Origin: Lachnospiraceae bacterium C6A11
GTDB taxonomy: Bacteria > Bacillota > Clostridia > Lachnospirales > Lachnospiraceae
Assembly (NCBI GenBank): GCA_000702245.1
Contig: JNKY01000010.1
Location: 124,001-188,000 of the forward strand
DNA: 64,000 nucleotides
Reading direction: 5' to 3'
Below, piece by piece: positions 18,574 to 26,918 of the stretch (positions are counted from its first letter, which is position 1; the number at the start of each line of letters is the position of its first letter). A program made the translations under genes and the position numbers. The notes under the pieces are model-generated. The model made no database searches, was not told the DNA's origin, and worked only from the letters and a program-made list of their open reading frames with translations.

Positions 18574-19509
18574 ATGGCAAAAATATATGAAAGCGCATCA
18601 GATCTTATAGGAAAGACACCTCTTCTTGAGGTTAAGAAGTTTCAGAAGGGCGAGGGAGCAGAGGATGCAAGGATTCTTGCAAAGCTTGAACTTTTCAACC
18701 CTGCAGGAAGTGTTAAGGACCGTATCGCACTGGGAATGATCGAAGATGCAGAGAAGAAGGGACTTATCAAGCCGGGCGCAACACTTATCGAGCCTACATC
18801 AGGAAATACAGGCATCGGTATAGCTGCGATCGCAGCTGCAAAGGGCTACAGAGTTATCATCACTCTTCCTGAGACGATGAGTGTTGAGAGAAGAGCACTT
18901 ATGAAGATCTACGGCGCAGAGCTTGTACTTACAGAGGGCGCAAAGGGCATGAAGGGCGCTATCGCCAAGGCTGAAGAGCTTCATAAGGAGATTGAAGGCT
19001 CGCTCATCGTTGGTCAGTTCGTAAATCCTGCAAACCCTGCAACACATAAGGCTACAACCGGTCCTGAGATCTGGGAGGATACAGACGGAAAGGTTGATTT
19101 CTTCGTAGCAGGTGTTGGTACAGGCGGAACAATCACAGGCGTTGGCCAGTATCTGAAGGAGCAGAATCCGAACGTGAAGATAATAGCAGTTGAGCCTGCA
19201 GACAGCCCTGTACTTTCAGAAGGTAAGTCAGGTGCTCATAAGATCCAGGGTATCGGCGCAGGTTTTGTTCCGGAGGTTCTTGATACGAAAGTTTATGACG
19301 AGGTTATCCCTGTTTCCAACTTTGATGCATTTGAAACAGGCAGAAAGCTGGCAAAATACGAGGGCATACTCGTTGGTATTTCTTCAGGTGCAGCTCTTTA
19401 CGCAGCAGAGGTTCTTGCGAAGAGACCTGAGAATAAGGGCAAAACCATAGTTGCATTGCTTCCTGATTCGGGAGACAGATATTATTCAACAGCACTGTTT
19501 ACAGAGTAA
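18574..19509 (+). CDS. cysK: Cysteine synthase A (O-acetylserine sulfhydrylase)
   Basis: This 311-aa PLP enzyme makes cysteine from O-acetylserine and sulfide. Key motifs are NPAGSVKDR with the PLP lysine at residue 48, the substrate loop PTSGNTGIG near 75, the phosphate-binding [10 protein letters not shown] near 180, and [10 protein letters not shown] near 298. The length is standard. GGGAGGAC precedes the ATG. It has its own predicted LysR-controlled promoter and is followed by the LysR gene, which makes it the likely sulfide entry point for the neighbouring sulfur genes. Confidence 0.96.
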   Translation: MAKIYESASDLIGKTPLLEVKKFQKGEGAEDARILAKLELFNPAGSVKDRIALGMIEDAEKKGLIKPGATLIEPTSGNTGIGIAAIAAAKGYRVIITLPETMSVERRALMKIYGAELVLTEGAKGMKGAIAKAEELHKEIEGSLIVGQFVNPANPATHKATTGPEIWEDTDGKVDFFVAGVGTGGTITGVGQYLKEQNPNVKIIAVEPADSPVLSEGKSGAHKIQGIGAGFVPEVLDTKVYDEVIPVSNFDAFETGRKLAKYEGILVGISSGAALYAAEVLAKRPENKGKTIVALLPDSGDRYYSTALFTE

Positions 19510-19588
19510 AAATATGTAAAAATACATGTTAGTTTACATAATGCAACATCGTGCATATTATCAATAGGTTTTAAGAGTGAGGTAGGGC

Positions 19589-20515
19589 ATGACACTTCAG
19601 CAGTTAAAATACGCAGTTACAATTGCAGATTGTGGTTCGATAAATGAGGCGGCCAAGAGGCTTTTTATATCGCAGCCGAGTCTGTCCGGTTCCGTTAAGG
19701 AGCTTGAGGACGAGATAGGTTTCGAGATCTATATCAGATCCAACAGAGGTATCGTCATAACTCCGGAGGGCGAGGAGTTCATGAGCTATGCCCGCCAGGT
19801 GCTTGAGCAGTACAACCTTCTGCAGGACAGATTTGTGAATAAGACCATGAGGAAGAAGTTCGGCGTTTCGACGCAGCATTATTCCTTCGCGGTTAAGTCC
19901 TTCGTAGATGTTGTTAACGAATATGGTATGGACAAATACGAGTTTGCCATCCACGAAACACGTACCCAGGAAGTTATAGAGAATGTCAGGTATTTTAAGA
20001 GCGAGATAGGAGTTCTTTATGAGAACGAATTCAACCGTAAGGTGCTCGAGAAACTGTTCCACGAAAACAGTCTTGAGTTTGTTCCACTCTTTGATTGCGA
20101 CACCTTTGTTTATCTCTGGGGCGGCCATCCATTGGCTGATAAGGACGAGATTGCTATCGAGGAACTTGAAGATTATCCTTGCCTGGCATTTGATCAGGGT
20201 ATGCATGGATCACTTTTCCTTGCAGAGGAGCAGTTCAGTTCCTATGAGCATGACAGGCTTATCCGTGCAAATGACCGTGCGACTATGCTCAATCTCATGA
20301 TCGGTCTGAACGGCTTTACACTCTGTTCGGGTATTATCAGTGAAGACCTGAACGGTGACGCTTATAAGGCTATTCCGCTCAAGGAATCCGACAAGATGAC
20401 CATAGGCTATATCAAGCGTAAGGGGGCTTCGCTTTCGAAGCTGGCCAAACTCTATGTCGAAAAGCTTGCCGAGTATGAAAAGTATGCCTATAACAGACAG
20501 GCAGACAATAAATAA
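19589..20515 (+). CDS. LysR-family regulator of sulfur amino-acid genes (inferred)
   Basis: The protein is 308 aa. The N-terminal winged helix-turn-helix (LQQLKYAVTIADCGSINEAAKRLFISQPSLSGSV is the region, residues about 3-37) and a C-terminal periplasmic-binding-like effector domain are standard for LysR. It sits between cysK and two transsulfuration-type enzymes. Three TATAG-N7-CTATA boxes lie upstream of cysK, the nifX-like gene and the nifD-like gene. The usual LysR ligands for such boxes (CysB, CmbR, MtaR types) are O-acetylserine or homocysteine-like compounds. That this protein binds the boxes is inference from proximity and spacing. No box precedes its own gene. Confidence 0.85.
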   Translation: MTLQQLKYAVTIADCGSINEAAKRLFISQPSLSGSVKELEDEIGFEIYIRSNRGIVITPEGEEFMSYARQVLEQYNLLQDRFVNKTMRKKFGVSTQHYSFAVKSFVDVVNEYGMDKYEFAIHETRTQEVIENVRYFKSEIGVLYENEFNRKVLEKLFHENSLEFVPLFDCDTFVYLWGGHPLADKDEIAIEELEDYPCLAFDQGMHGSLFLAEEQFSSYEHDRLIRANDRATMLNLMIGLNGFTLCSGIISEDLNGDAYKAIPLKESDKMTIGYIKRKGASLSKLAKLYVEKLAEYEKYAYNRQADNK

Positions 20516-20549
20516 ATCCTATAACCAGCAAAAGTTTATATGTAATACA

Positions 20550-20606
20550 CCTTCGTCACGAAAATGATTTACAGTAAAGTAAGAATTTAGTGACGGAGGT
20601 TTTTTT
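20550..20606 (+). promoter_or_regulatory. Hairpin enclosing the ribosome site, with T7 before the start codon
   Basis: A 10-bp stem (20550-20559 with 20590-20599, one G-U) has a 30-nt loop. Its right arm contains GGAGG and is followed by seven T residues and then ATG. It could hide the ribosome site or terminate transcription. Confidence 0.55.
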
Positions 20607-21752
20607 ATGAGTTACGATATCGAGACCCGATGTTTGTACGGGGATGGGAAAATATTTGAAAAAGATCTTACAGGGACTATAAGCTTCCCTATCTATCAGA
20701 CGGCAACCTTTGCGCATAAGGGAGTTGGTCGCAGCACAGGCTATGACTACAGCAGGCTCCAGAATCCGACAAGAGAGCATCTTGAGGAGGTTGTCGCATC
20801 ACTTGAGCAGGGCATTTCAGCCTATGCATTTTCTTCAGGTATGGCCGCTATCACGGCGCTCTTTGAAATATTTAAGCCGGGGGACCATATCATCGCAGAC
20901 GCCGATCTCTACGGCGGAAGCATCAGATTATTCGACAATATCAGTCAGAAAAACGGAATAAAGTTTACAAGAAAGAACTTCCTTGCCGAGGATATCGAGA
21001 AGGATATCACAGCTTTCACGAAGGCTATCTTCTTCGAAACACCTACCAATCCAATGATGAATGTGATCGACATCAGAAAATACGCCGAGATCGCTAAGAG
21101 GCATAATCTTCTGCTGATCGTTGACAATACATTTCTTTCGCCGTATTTCCAGAATCCACTGACTCTGGGTGCGGACGTAGTTGTCCACAGTGGGACAAAG
21201 TTCCTTGCAGGACATAATGATACACTTTCGGGCTTCGTAGTAACCTCCAGTCCGGAAATAGATGAGAAACTGGCTTTTATCATCAAGACCATCGGTTCGG
21301 GGCTTGCACCTTTCGACAGCTGGCTTGTTCTTAGAGGAATCAAGACTCTTCCACTCAGAATGGAGAGGCAGCAGGAGAATGCGAAGAGGCTCGCAGAGTG
21401 GCTGAGAAATAATCCAAAGGTGACAAAGGTTTATTATCCGGGTTTTGAAGACAGTCCGGGACATGAGGTTATAAAGTCGCAGGCAAGAGGCTTCGGAAGC
21501 ATGATCACCTTCGAGGTTGATTCTGTAGAAACAGCCCTCAGCATATTGGAAAATGTAAGGCTGATCCACTTCGCGGAGAGTCTGGGAGGAGTCGAGACGC
21601 TTATCACTTATCCGGTCACGCAGACACATGCAGATGTTCCTGAAGAGATCCGCCTACAGAACGGAATCACCGACAGGATACTCAGACTTTCAGTTGGCGT
21701 TGAGAGCGCAAATGATCTTATCGCCGAGTTCGAGAGGGTCTTTAAGCAGTAA
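20607..21752 (+). CDS. Cys/Met-metabolism PLP enzyme (cystathionine synthase/lyase family)
   Basis: The 381-aa protein belongs to the MetB/MetC/MetI/MetY group. It shows YSRLQNPTREHLE near residue 50, the cofactor-contact stretch SSGMAAITAL near 75, DNTFLSPYFQNPL near 173, PLP lysine in HSGTKFLAGHND near residue 195, and the C-terminal SLGGVETLI and LRLSVGVE. The length of about 380 fits cystathionine gamma-synthase or beta-lyase more than O-acetylhomoserine sulfhydrylase (about 430). I cannot separate these activities by reading. It lies between the LysR gene and a second C-S lyase. Confidence 0.85.
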   Translation: MSYDIETRCLYGDGKIFEKDLTGTISFPIYQTATFAHKGVGRSTGYDYSRLQNPTREHLEEVVASLEQGISAYAFSSGMAAITALFEIFKPGDHIIADADLYGGSIRLFDNISQKNGIKFTRKNFLAEDIEKDITAFTKAIFFETPTNPMMNVIDIRKYAEIAKRHNLLLIVDNTFLSPYFQNPLTLGADVVVHSGTKFLAGHNDTLSGFVVTSSPEIDEKLAFIIKTIGSGLAPFDSWLVLRGIKTLPLRMERQQENAKRLAEWLRNNPKVTKVYYPGFEDSPGHEVIKSQARGFGSMITFEVDSVETALSILENVRLIHFAESLGGVETLITYPVTQTHADVPEEIRLQNGITDRILRLSVGVESANDLIAEFERVFKQ

Positions 21753-21773
21753 CCTGAGCAAAGCGAAGGTTAC
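21749..21773. other. Palindrome overlapping a stop codon
   Basis: The arms GTAACCT and AGGTTAC (7 bp) surround an 11-nt loop, and the stop TAA is in the left arm. Read on the minus strand it resembles the palindrome at 5741-5765 (GTAAC-NN-TCGCTT-N9-GTTAC). Confidence 0.55.
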
Positions 21774-21801
21774 ATGAGAAAGATAATTGGGAGAAACAGT
21801 A

Positions 21802-23046
21802 ATGGCAGAGAGAAATCTTGATTTTGATAAAGTTCATAACAGGAGGGGGACAGATTCTCTGAAATACGATTTTGCGGCAGAGCGCGGACTTCCACAGGAT
21901 GTGCTTCCACTCTGGGTCGCAGATATGGATTTTCAGACCTCAAGCTATATTCAGGATGCTATAAAGCTTCAGGCAGAGCATGGTATTTACGGCTATACTG
22001 AGACCAAGAGAGATTACTATGAGGCTGTGATCGGATGGATGAAGCGTCATCATGACTGGGACATCACCGGCTTCAAGATCATAAAAACACCGGGAGTTGT
22101 GCCTGCGATCGGTGCGGCGCTTAATGCCTTTACCGAAAAGGGTGATGCGGTACTTATTCAACAGCCGGTTTACTACTGCTTCAATGAAGTTATTGAGCTT
22201 TCCGGAAGAAGAGTTGTGTCGAATGATCTGGTCTTGAGATATAGCGATGAAAATGCTTCGGCAAACGGTGCCTCAGAAGAAGATGATGGTACTACGAAAT
22301 ATCCACGATACTACATCGACTTCGAGGACTTTGAGAAGAAGATAGTCGATGAGAAGATAAAACTCTTTCTCCTCTGCAATCCGCATAATCCGGGCGGACG
22401 TATCTGGAATAAGGAAGAGCTGACCAAAATCGCCGAGATCTGTAGAAAGCATAATGTGATAGTCTTCAGCGATGAGATTCATGAAGATATCGTTTACAGT
22501 AAATTTAAGCATAATGTATTTGCAGATATTTCGGATGAGGCGGCTGATATAACAATAACTGCGACTTCACCGGGCAAGACATTCAACATCTCCGGGCTTC
22601 AGATAGGAAATATCATCATAAAGAACAGGGAGCTCGCGAAGAGGTTTAAGGATTCGGTCAATGGCATCATGGGATACAGTCAGGCAAATGCACCGGGAAT
22701 CACGGCCTGCCGCGCCGCTTATACCCACGGCGATGAATGGTATGAGGCAATGAAGCGTTACATTGAAGCTAACCTCAACTACCTGATCGATTTCCTAAAG
22801 AGAGAGATACCAACGGTAAGTCTCATAATTCCGGAAGCAACCTATCTTGTATTTCTTGATCTAAGAGCTTTGGGATTGTCACCGGAAGAGAGAAAGAAAC
22901 TGATAATTGAGAAGGCAGGGCTCTGGCTGGACAGCGGAGATATCTTCGGCCCGCTGGGCGAGGGCTTTGAAAGGATAAATATCGCATGTCCTCGTAGCAC
23001 GCTTACTGAGGCGCTGACAAGACTGCGCGACGCTATAAATGAATAA
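21802..23046 (+). CDS. PatB/MalY-type cystathionine beta-lyase/aminotransferase
   Basis: This 414-aa fold-type I PLP enzyme has an N-terminus (FDKVHNRRGTDSLKYD) and LPLWVADMDF that are signatures of the MalY/PatB C-S lyase subgroup. Other marks are LCNPHNPGGR near residue 192, SDEIHEDIV near 225 and the PLP lysine in SPGKTFNISGLQ near 260. It would split cystathionine or cysteine conjugates into thiol, pyruvate and ammonia. The ATG at 21802 with GGGAGA upstream is preferred over the TTG at 21787, which overlaps the ribosome site. It is the last gene before the nitrogenase-like region. Confidence 0.88.
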   Translation: MAERNLDFDKVHNRRGTDSLKYDFAAERGLPQDVLPLWVADMDFQTSSYIQDAIKLQAEHGIYGYTETKRDYYEAVIGWMKRHHDWDITGFKIIKTPGVVPAIGAALNAFTEKGDAVLIQQPVYYCFNEVIELSGRRVVSNDLVLRYSDENASANGASEEDDGTTKYPRYYIDFEDFEKKIVDEKIKLFLLCNPHNPGGRIWNKEELTKIAEICRKHNVIVFSDEIHEDIVYSKFKHNVFADISDEAADITITATSPGKTFNISGLQIGNIIIKNRELAKRFKDSVNGIMGYSQANAPGITACRAAYTHGDEWYEAMKRYIEANLNYLIDFLKREIPTVSLIIPEATYLVFLDLRALGLSPEERKKLIIEKAGLWLDSGDIFGPLGEGFERINIACPRSTLTEALTRLRDAINE

Positions 23047-23057
23047 TTTTAATGAAT

Positions 23058-23097
23058 GGAGCCGGTATAGCCTGAAACTATATCGGCTTCTAGTTTT
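23058..23097 (+). promoter_or_regulatory. MET-box-like palindrome, also a possible terminator
   Basis: TATAG-cctgaaa-CTATA (23066-23082) lies within longer arms (AGCCGG and TCGGCT), giving a stem of about 13 bp and a 7-nt loop followed by TAGTTTTT. It can act both as a patB terminator and as the LysR box for the nifX operon. The box centre is 55 nt from the -10 at 23129. Confidence 0.65.
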
Positions 23098-23103
23098 TAA
23101 GAA

Positions 23104-23134
23104 TTAACACATTTACCTACTGGGGTGATATATT
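23104..23134 (+). promoter_or_regulatory. Predicted promoter of the nifX-like operon
   Basis: TTAACA (23104-23109) and TATATT (23129-23134) have a 19-nt spacer. The geometry relative to the box is the same as at cysK and nifD. Confidence 0.6.
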
Positions 23135-23197
23135 TACGCCAGCAAGAGAAATTGATGTCACTGATAAATAAGACATCAGACAAAGAGGTGATAGGTA

Positions 23198-23728
23198 ATG
23201 TCGGTACTTGTAGCAGTTGCAAGCGACGATGGAATAAATGTGAATATGCATTTCGGTTGGGCGCACGAGCTGCTGATCTACAAGGTCGAAGAGGACGGCA
23301 CCTATAACCTGGTGGATGAGAGAGTGGTTCCGGAGCTGAAACGATGTGAGGCACCTGCTGAGAGCAAAGAGACCAATCAGTCAGAAGAAACAACAAATGA
23401 TGTTTCGAAGATAATATCAGACGACCGGGAGACTGCGAATGGTAAAGCACAACAGCAGGGCAGCATAAAAGAGTTACTTGAGAAGAGCGGAGCCGGGTGC
23501 GGAAACGGTCACAGCTGTGGTGAGAATTTCAAGGACACAGATGTAGATAAGATGATCGAAACCTTTGCAGACTGTAAATACATACTTGCACTTAAGGTCG
23601 GCAGGGTCATGGAAAGGATATTCAGAACAAAACAGATCAGCTGCTTCTCAGTTGATCTTCCCATAGATGAAGCCCTAAAGAGTATAGCGGTTTACGAAAA
23701 ACGTAAAAACAGCAAACCGGCAGAATAA
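23198..23728 (+). CDS. NifX/NafY-family cofactor-binding protein
   Basis: The protein is 176 aa. The N-terminus (VAVASDDGINVNMHFG, AHELLIY) and the C-terminal part (FADCKYILALKVG) match the dinitrogenase iron-molybdenum cofactor (NifX / NifB C-terminal) domain, which carries NifB-co or FeMo-co. Between them is a non-family insert rich in Glu/Ser (residues about 48-95) and then a Cys/His-rich patch, GAGCGNGHSCGENF (about 98-111). It is the first gene of the operon that leads to the nitrogenase-like genes, whose NifB lacks a fused NifX domain. I infer that it shuttles the NifB product. Metal binding is not shown. Confidence 0.75.
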   Translation: MSVLVAVASDDGINVNMHFGWAHELLIYKVEEDGTYNLVDERVVPELKRCEAPAESKETNQSEETTNDVSKIISDDRETANGKAQQQGSIKELLEKSGAGCGNGHSCGENFKDTDVDKMIETFADCKYILALKVGRVMERIFRTKQISCFSVDLPIDEALKSIAVYEKRKNSKPAE

Positions 23729-23774
23729 TAACGATGGATGATAAACAAATGATTAAGAAAGGAATTAAAGTACC

Positions 23775-24887
23775 ATGTTAAATATAAGCACACCAAAGTA
23801 TTACATAAGTGAGCCGGGAGCGATCAACAGCCTCGGACGAGTTACAAAAGAGATAATCGAGTTTAACAGAGTCGGAAGAAAAGAGCTTCCGGCAGACAGA
23901 GTAAAAAAGGTCTTCATAGTTGCTTCTCCAACGGCCTGGAGTAAGGCGGGCGATAGTATTTTAACCCAGCTTCAGGCAGAGGAGATTGAATATAGAAGAG
24001 CAGAGTTTAAGGGTTACCCTTCAGAGAGACAGGCAAGAGAATATGCTGCAGAAGCCGGCGAATACGACGCAGAGATACTTATAGCAGTCGGCGGCGGAAG
24101 GACGATGGATGTTACAAAGGCAGCCGGAACCTTCTCGGGACTTCCGGTAGTAACGGTTCCAACAATTGCAGCAACCTGCGCTGCATGGGCAGCGGTTTCA
24201 ATCCTTTATACAGACGAAGGAGATTTCGATAAGCCGCTTCCGAATCCGGTTTCACCGAAGGGTATCATAGCAGATACAGACATCATTGCAGCAGCGCCTT
24301 CAAGATATATCAAGGCCGGTATCGCAGACACACTTGCAAAGTGGTACGAACCGGTTTACGGATCAAAGGAGAGCTACACAACAAAGATCTCACAGCACGG
24401 CGCAAAGCTTGCATATGACGTGATAGTTGAGAAGTCGGTAAAGGTTCTTGAGAATCTCGACAAGGGAATCGCTGATGATGATACGGTAAAGATAATCGAT
24501 GCAATCATCTACCTCGCAGGCTTCGTAGGAAGCTTCATAGGAGAGAGAGCCTTCGGAGGCTTCGCACATCCATTTTATCATTCGTCACGCAGGATTCCTT
24601 CAACAAGAAAGACTCTTCATGGAGAGCTGGTAGCTTTCGGAATGGTGGCGCAGCTGATATTTGAGAAGAGAGACGATGAGCTGGACGGACTTACAGACAT
24701 ACTCGGAAAGCTTGACTCACTTCACACACTGGAGGATATCGGACTTACAGAGTACGAGGATAAGCTGGTGATTGCAAAAAGGATACTTGATGAACAGAAG
24801 GGCTGCGTAGCACAGGGACACAGTGCCGAAGAAATAGTTGAAGCTTTCGATAAGGCCGGAGCACTTAACAAGAAACTTACAGCATGA
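23775..24887 (+). CDS. GldA-type iron-containing dehydrogenase family protein
   Basis: The 370-aa protein has the NAD-binding motif AVGGGRTMDVTKAAG near residue 103, PTIAATCAAWAAVSILYTDEGDF near 125 as in glycerol-dehydrogenase relatives, DTLAKWYEP near 183, and candidate metal ligands in AHPFYHSSR and LHGELVAFG near 260-285. The family includes glycerol dehydrogenase and E. coli HcxA (YbdH), a 2-oxoacid reductase. Given the aminotransferase just downstream, a 2-hydroxy/2-oxoacid reaction is more likely here than glycerol oxidation, but this is inference. It starts 46 nt after the nifX-like gene. Confidence 0.75.
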   Translation: MLNISTPKYYISEPGAINSLGRVTKEIIEFNRVGRKELPADRVKKVFIVASPTAWSKAGDSILTQLQAEEIEYRRAEFKGYPSERQAREYAAEAGEYDAEILIAVGGGRTMDVTKAAGTFSGLPVVTVPTIAATCAAWAAVSILYTDEGDFDKPLPNPVSPKGIIADTDIIAAAPSRYIKAGIADTLAKWYEPVYGSKESYTTKISQHGAKLAYDVIVEKSVKVLENLDKGIADDDTVKIIDAIIYLAGFVGSFIGERAFGGFAHPFYHSSRRIPSTRKTLHGELVAFGMVAQLIFEKRDDELDGLTDILGKLDSLHTLEDIGLTEYEDKLVIAKRILDEQKGCVAQGHSAEEIVEAFDKAGALNKKLTA

Positions 24888-24900
24888 AAGGAGAACAACC

Positions 24901-26037
24901 TTGGGAGTACGAGAGAAACGATCAGTTGAGGCATTAAAATTATATAAGGCAGCGAGGACTCAGGAGTCAGTCTGTAGGGAGTACGGGATCGACATCGGCA
25001 GCGTGATAAAGCTTGCCGGAAATGAGAGCCGTTTCGGGTGTTCACCTAAGGTGATCGAGGCACTTGACAGGAAAAAGAACGAATTTGGATTCTATCCTGA
25101 TTTTAATGCAACACCGCTCAGAACAGCTCTTTCAGAAAGACTGGGAGCGCCGAAGGAGAAGTTCATCTTTGGTAACGGTTCATTTGAGCTTATCTCACTT
25201 ATCGGTGCAGCATATATAGATGAAGGTGACGAGGCAGTATATGCAGATCCGTCCTTCGGCTGGTACGTAAATGTGACCACACTTAACGGAGGAAAGGTAG
25301 TTAAGGTTCCTGTAAATAAGGACTTCGCGGTTGATACCGAGGCAATGCTTAAAGCGATAACAGATAAGACCAAGGTGGTCTGGCTCTGCAATCCGAACAA
25401 CCCGACAGGAACTGTTATCCCAGGTGCGGAGCTTAGGAGTTTCATATCAAGGATCAGAAGAGACATACTGATAGTTCTGGATGAAGCATATATTGATTTT
25501 ATAGATGAAGAGGAAAATGGCGGACCATACATCGACACGGTGAAGCTCCTCGAGGAGTACGACAACCTGATAATCCTCAGGACATTTTCAAAGTCCTATG
25601 GTCTTGCATCCTTCAGAATAGGCTATGGAATAGCCGATACAGCAATAATCGATGGGCTTACAAAAGTTAAGCTTCCGATAAATACCACCTTTGCATCGCA
25701 GGTTGCGGCAGAGGCGGCTCTCCTGGATGATGAGTTTAAGACTTACGTAGTGGAGCGCATCCGGGAAGAAAGGAAATACTACTATAACGCACTCACGGAG
25801 TTTGGATTTACCACAGTCCACTCCAACGGCAACTTCATATTTGTCCATACCGGCAGGGACGGCGGACGGATAGAAGGGGAGCTTCTGAAGAAGGGCATCA
25901 TGATAAGAAACGGTGCTGAATTCGGATTCCCGGGCCATGTGAGGATCTCAATCGGAACACACGAAGAGAACGTAAAGGTCGTTGAGGCTTTTAGAAGCGT
26001 TATAGATGATATTCCGAAGGTAAAGGAAGGTGATTGA
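24901..26037 (+). CDS. Class I/II aminotransferase (HisC-like)
   Basis: The protein is 378 aa. I chose the TTG at 24901 because AAAGGAG lies 7 nt upstream, overlapping the previous stop codon. It has KLAGNESRFG near residue 40, LCNPNNPTG near 160, the PLP-contact DEAYIDF near 195, and the PLP lysine in RTFSKSYGLASFRIGY near 220. It is closest in pattern to histidinol-phosphate aminotransferase, a group that also holds aminotransferases of other specificity. No other his genes are near. In this operon it probably interconverts an amino acid and its 2-oxoacid for the two flanking dehydrogenases. Confidence 0.8.
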   Translation: MGVREKRSVEALKLYKAARTQESVCREYGIDIGSVIKLAGNESRFGCSPKVIEALDRKKNEFGFYPDFNATPLRTALSERLGAPKEKFIFGNGSFELISLIGAAYIDEGDEAVYADPSFGWYVNVTTLNGGKVVKVPVNKDFAVDTEAMLKAITDKTKVVWLCNPNNPTGTVIPGAELRSFISRIRRDILIVLDEAYIDFIDEEENGGPYIDTVKLLEEYDNLIILRTFSKSYGLASFRIGYGIADTAIIDGLTKVKLPINTTFASQVAAEAALLDDEFKTYVVERIREERKYYYNALTEFGFTTVHSNGNFIFVHTGRDGGRIEGELLKKGIMIRNGAEFGFPGHVRISIGTHEENVKVVEAFRSVIDDIPKVKEGD

Positions 26038-26038
26038 T

Positions 26039-26842
26039 ATGGCTGACAATATTTCGCAGGAAGAAAAGGACAGCCGGGAGAAAAACATCATACTGAAAGC
26101 AAGCGGCATAAAGAAAAACTTCGGAAAGAACGAGATACTTAAAGGAGTTGATCTTGAAGTTGAGAAGGGAGACATAGTAGTCATACTCGGACCGTCCGGG
26201 GCAGGAAAAACCACATTCCTTCGATGTTTGAACTTCCTTGAAAAACCGAATAAAGGCGAAGTGACGATAGATGGTCTCACAGTAGATGCGGCACATGCAT
26301 CCAAGAAGGAGATCCTGGCACTGAGAAGAAAGACCGCAATGGTTTTTCAGCAGTATAACCTGTTTAAGAACAAGACTTCCGTAGAAAATATAACCGAAGG
26401 ACTTATCCAGGTACAGAAGGTTCCGAAACAGGAGGCTATTAAGATAGCAAAGGAACACCTTGACAAGGTTGGATTGTCGGAAAAATACGATGCATATCCG
26501 GCTAATATGTCGGGTGGACAGCAGCAGCGAGTAGGAATCGCAAGGGCACTTGCCCTCAGACCTGAGGTGATACTTTTCGATGAGCCTACATCGGCACTGG
26601 ATCCCGAGCTTGTCGGAGATGTGCTTTCAGTAATGAAGAAGGTCGCAAAGACCGGAATAACAATGATAGTCGTAACACACGAGATACAGTTCGCTATGGA
26701 TATAGCGACCAAGGTTGTGGTTATGGACGGCGGCACGGTAATAGAAGCAGGAACACCAAAACAGATATTCTCAAATGCAAAGGAAGAGAGAACGAGACAG
26801 TTCCTTAAGAAGATAGTGCCGGAATACTCATATGTGATCTAA
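26039..26842 (+). CDS. Amino-acid-type ABC importer ATP-binding protein
   Basis: The protein is 267 aa. The ATG at 26039 overlaps nothing essential and sits 8 nt after AAGGAAGG; a GTG at 26030 is the alternative. Walker A is GPSGAGKTT near residue 48, signature MSGGQQQRVGIARAL near 155, Walker B VILFDEPTSALDPE near 180, and the switch His is in VVTHE. This is the polar amino-acid (GlnQ/TcyN) pattern, and that group includes cystine and methionine-derivative importers. It starts 1 nt after the aminotransferase stop. Confidence 0.9.
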   Translation: MADNISQEEKDSREKNIILKASGIKKNFGKNEILKGVDLEVEKGDIVVILGPSGAGKTTFLRCLNFLEKPNKGEVTIDGLTVDAAHASKKEILALRRKTAMVFQQYNLFKNKTSVENITEGLIQVQKVPKQEAIKIAKEHLDKVGLSEKYDAYPANMSGGQQQRVGIARALALRPEVILFDEPTSALDPELVGDVLSVMKKVAKTGITMIVVTHEIQFAMDIATKVVVMDGGTVIEAGTPKQIFSNAKEERTRQFLKKIVPEYSYVI

Positions 26843-26845
26843 ATA

Positions 26846-26872
26846 CGAAACACTTAAAAACGTATTTTACAA
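26846..26872 (+). other. Short AT-rich hairpin between ATPase and binding-protein genes
   Basis: The arms AAATACG and CGTATTT surround a 13-nt loop. It may be an mRNA processing or stability element; evidence is weak. Confidence 0.35.
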
Positions 26873-26918
26873 ATCAAATAATAAAAAAGGAATAATAAAA
26901 AGAAAAGAGGAAATAACA

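Noticed and set aside
20521-20606. S-box (SAM) riboswitch or T-box leader upstream of the cystathionine-type gene
   Set aside because: The region is too short and lacks the conserved cores of either element; only a simple hairpin is visible.
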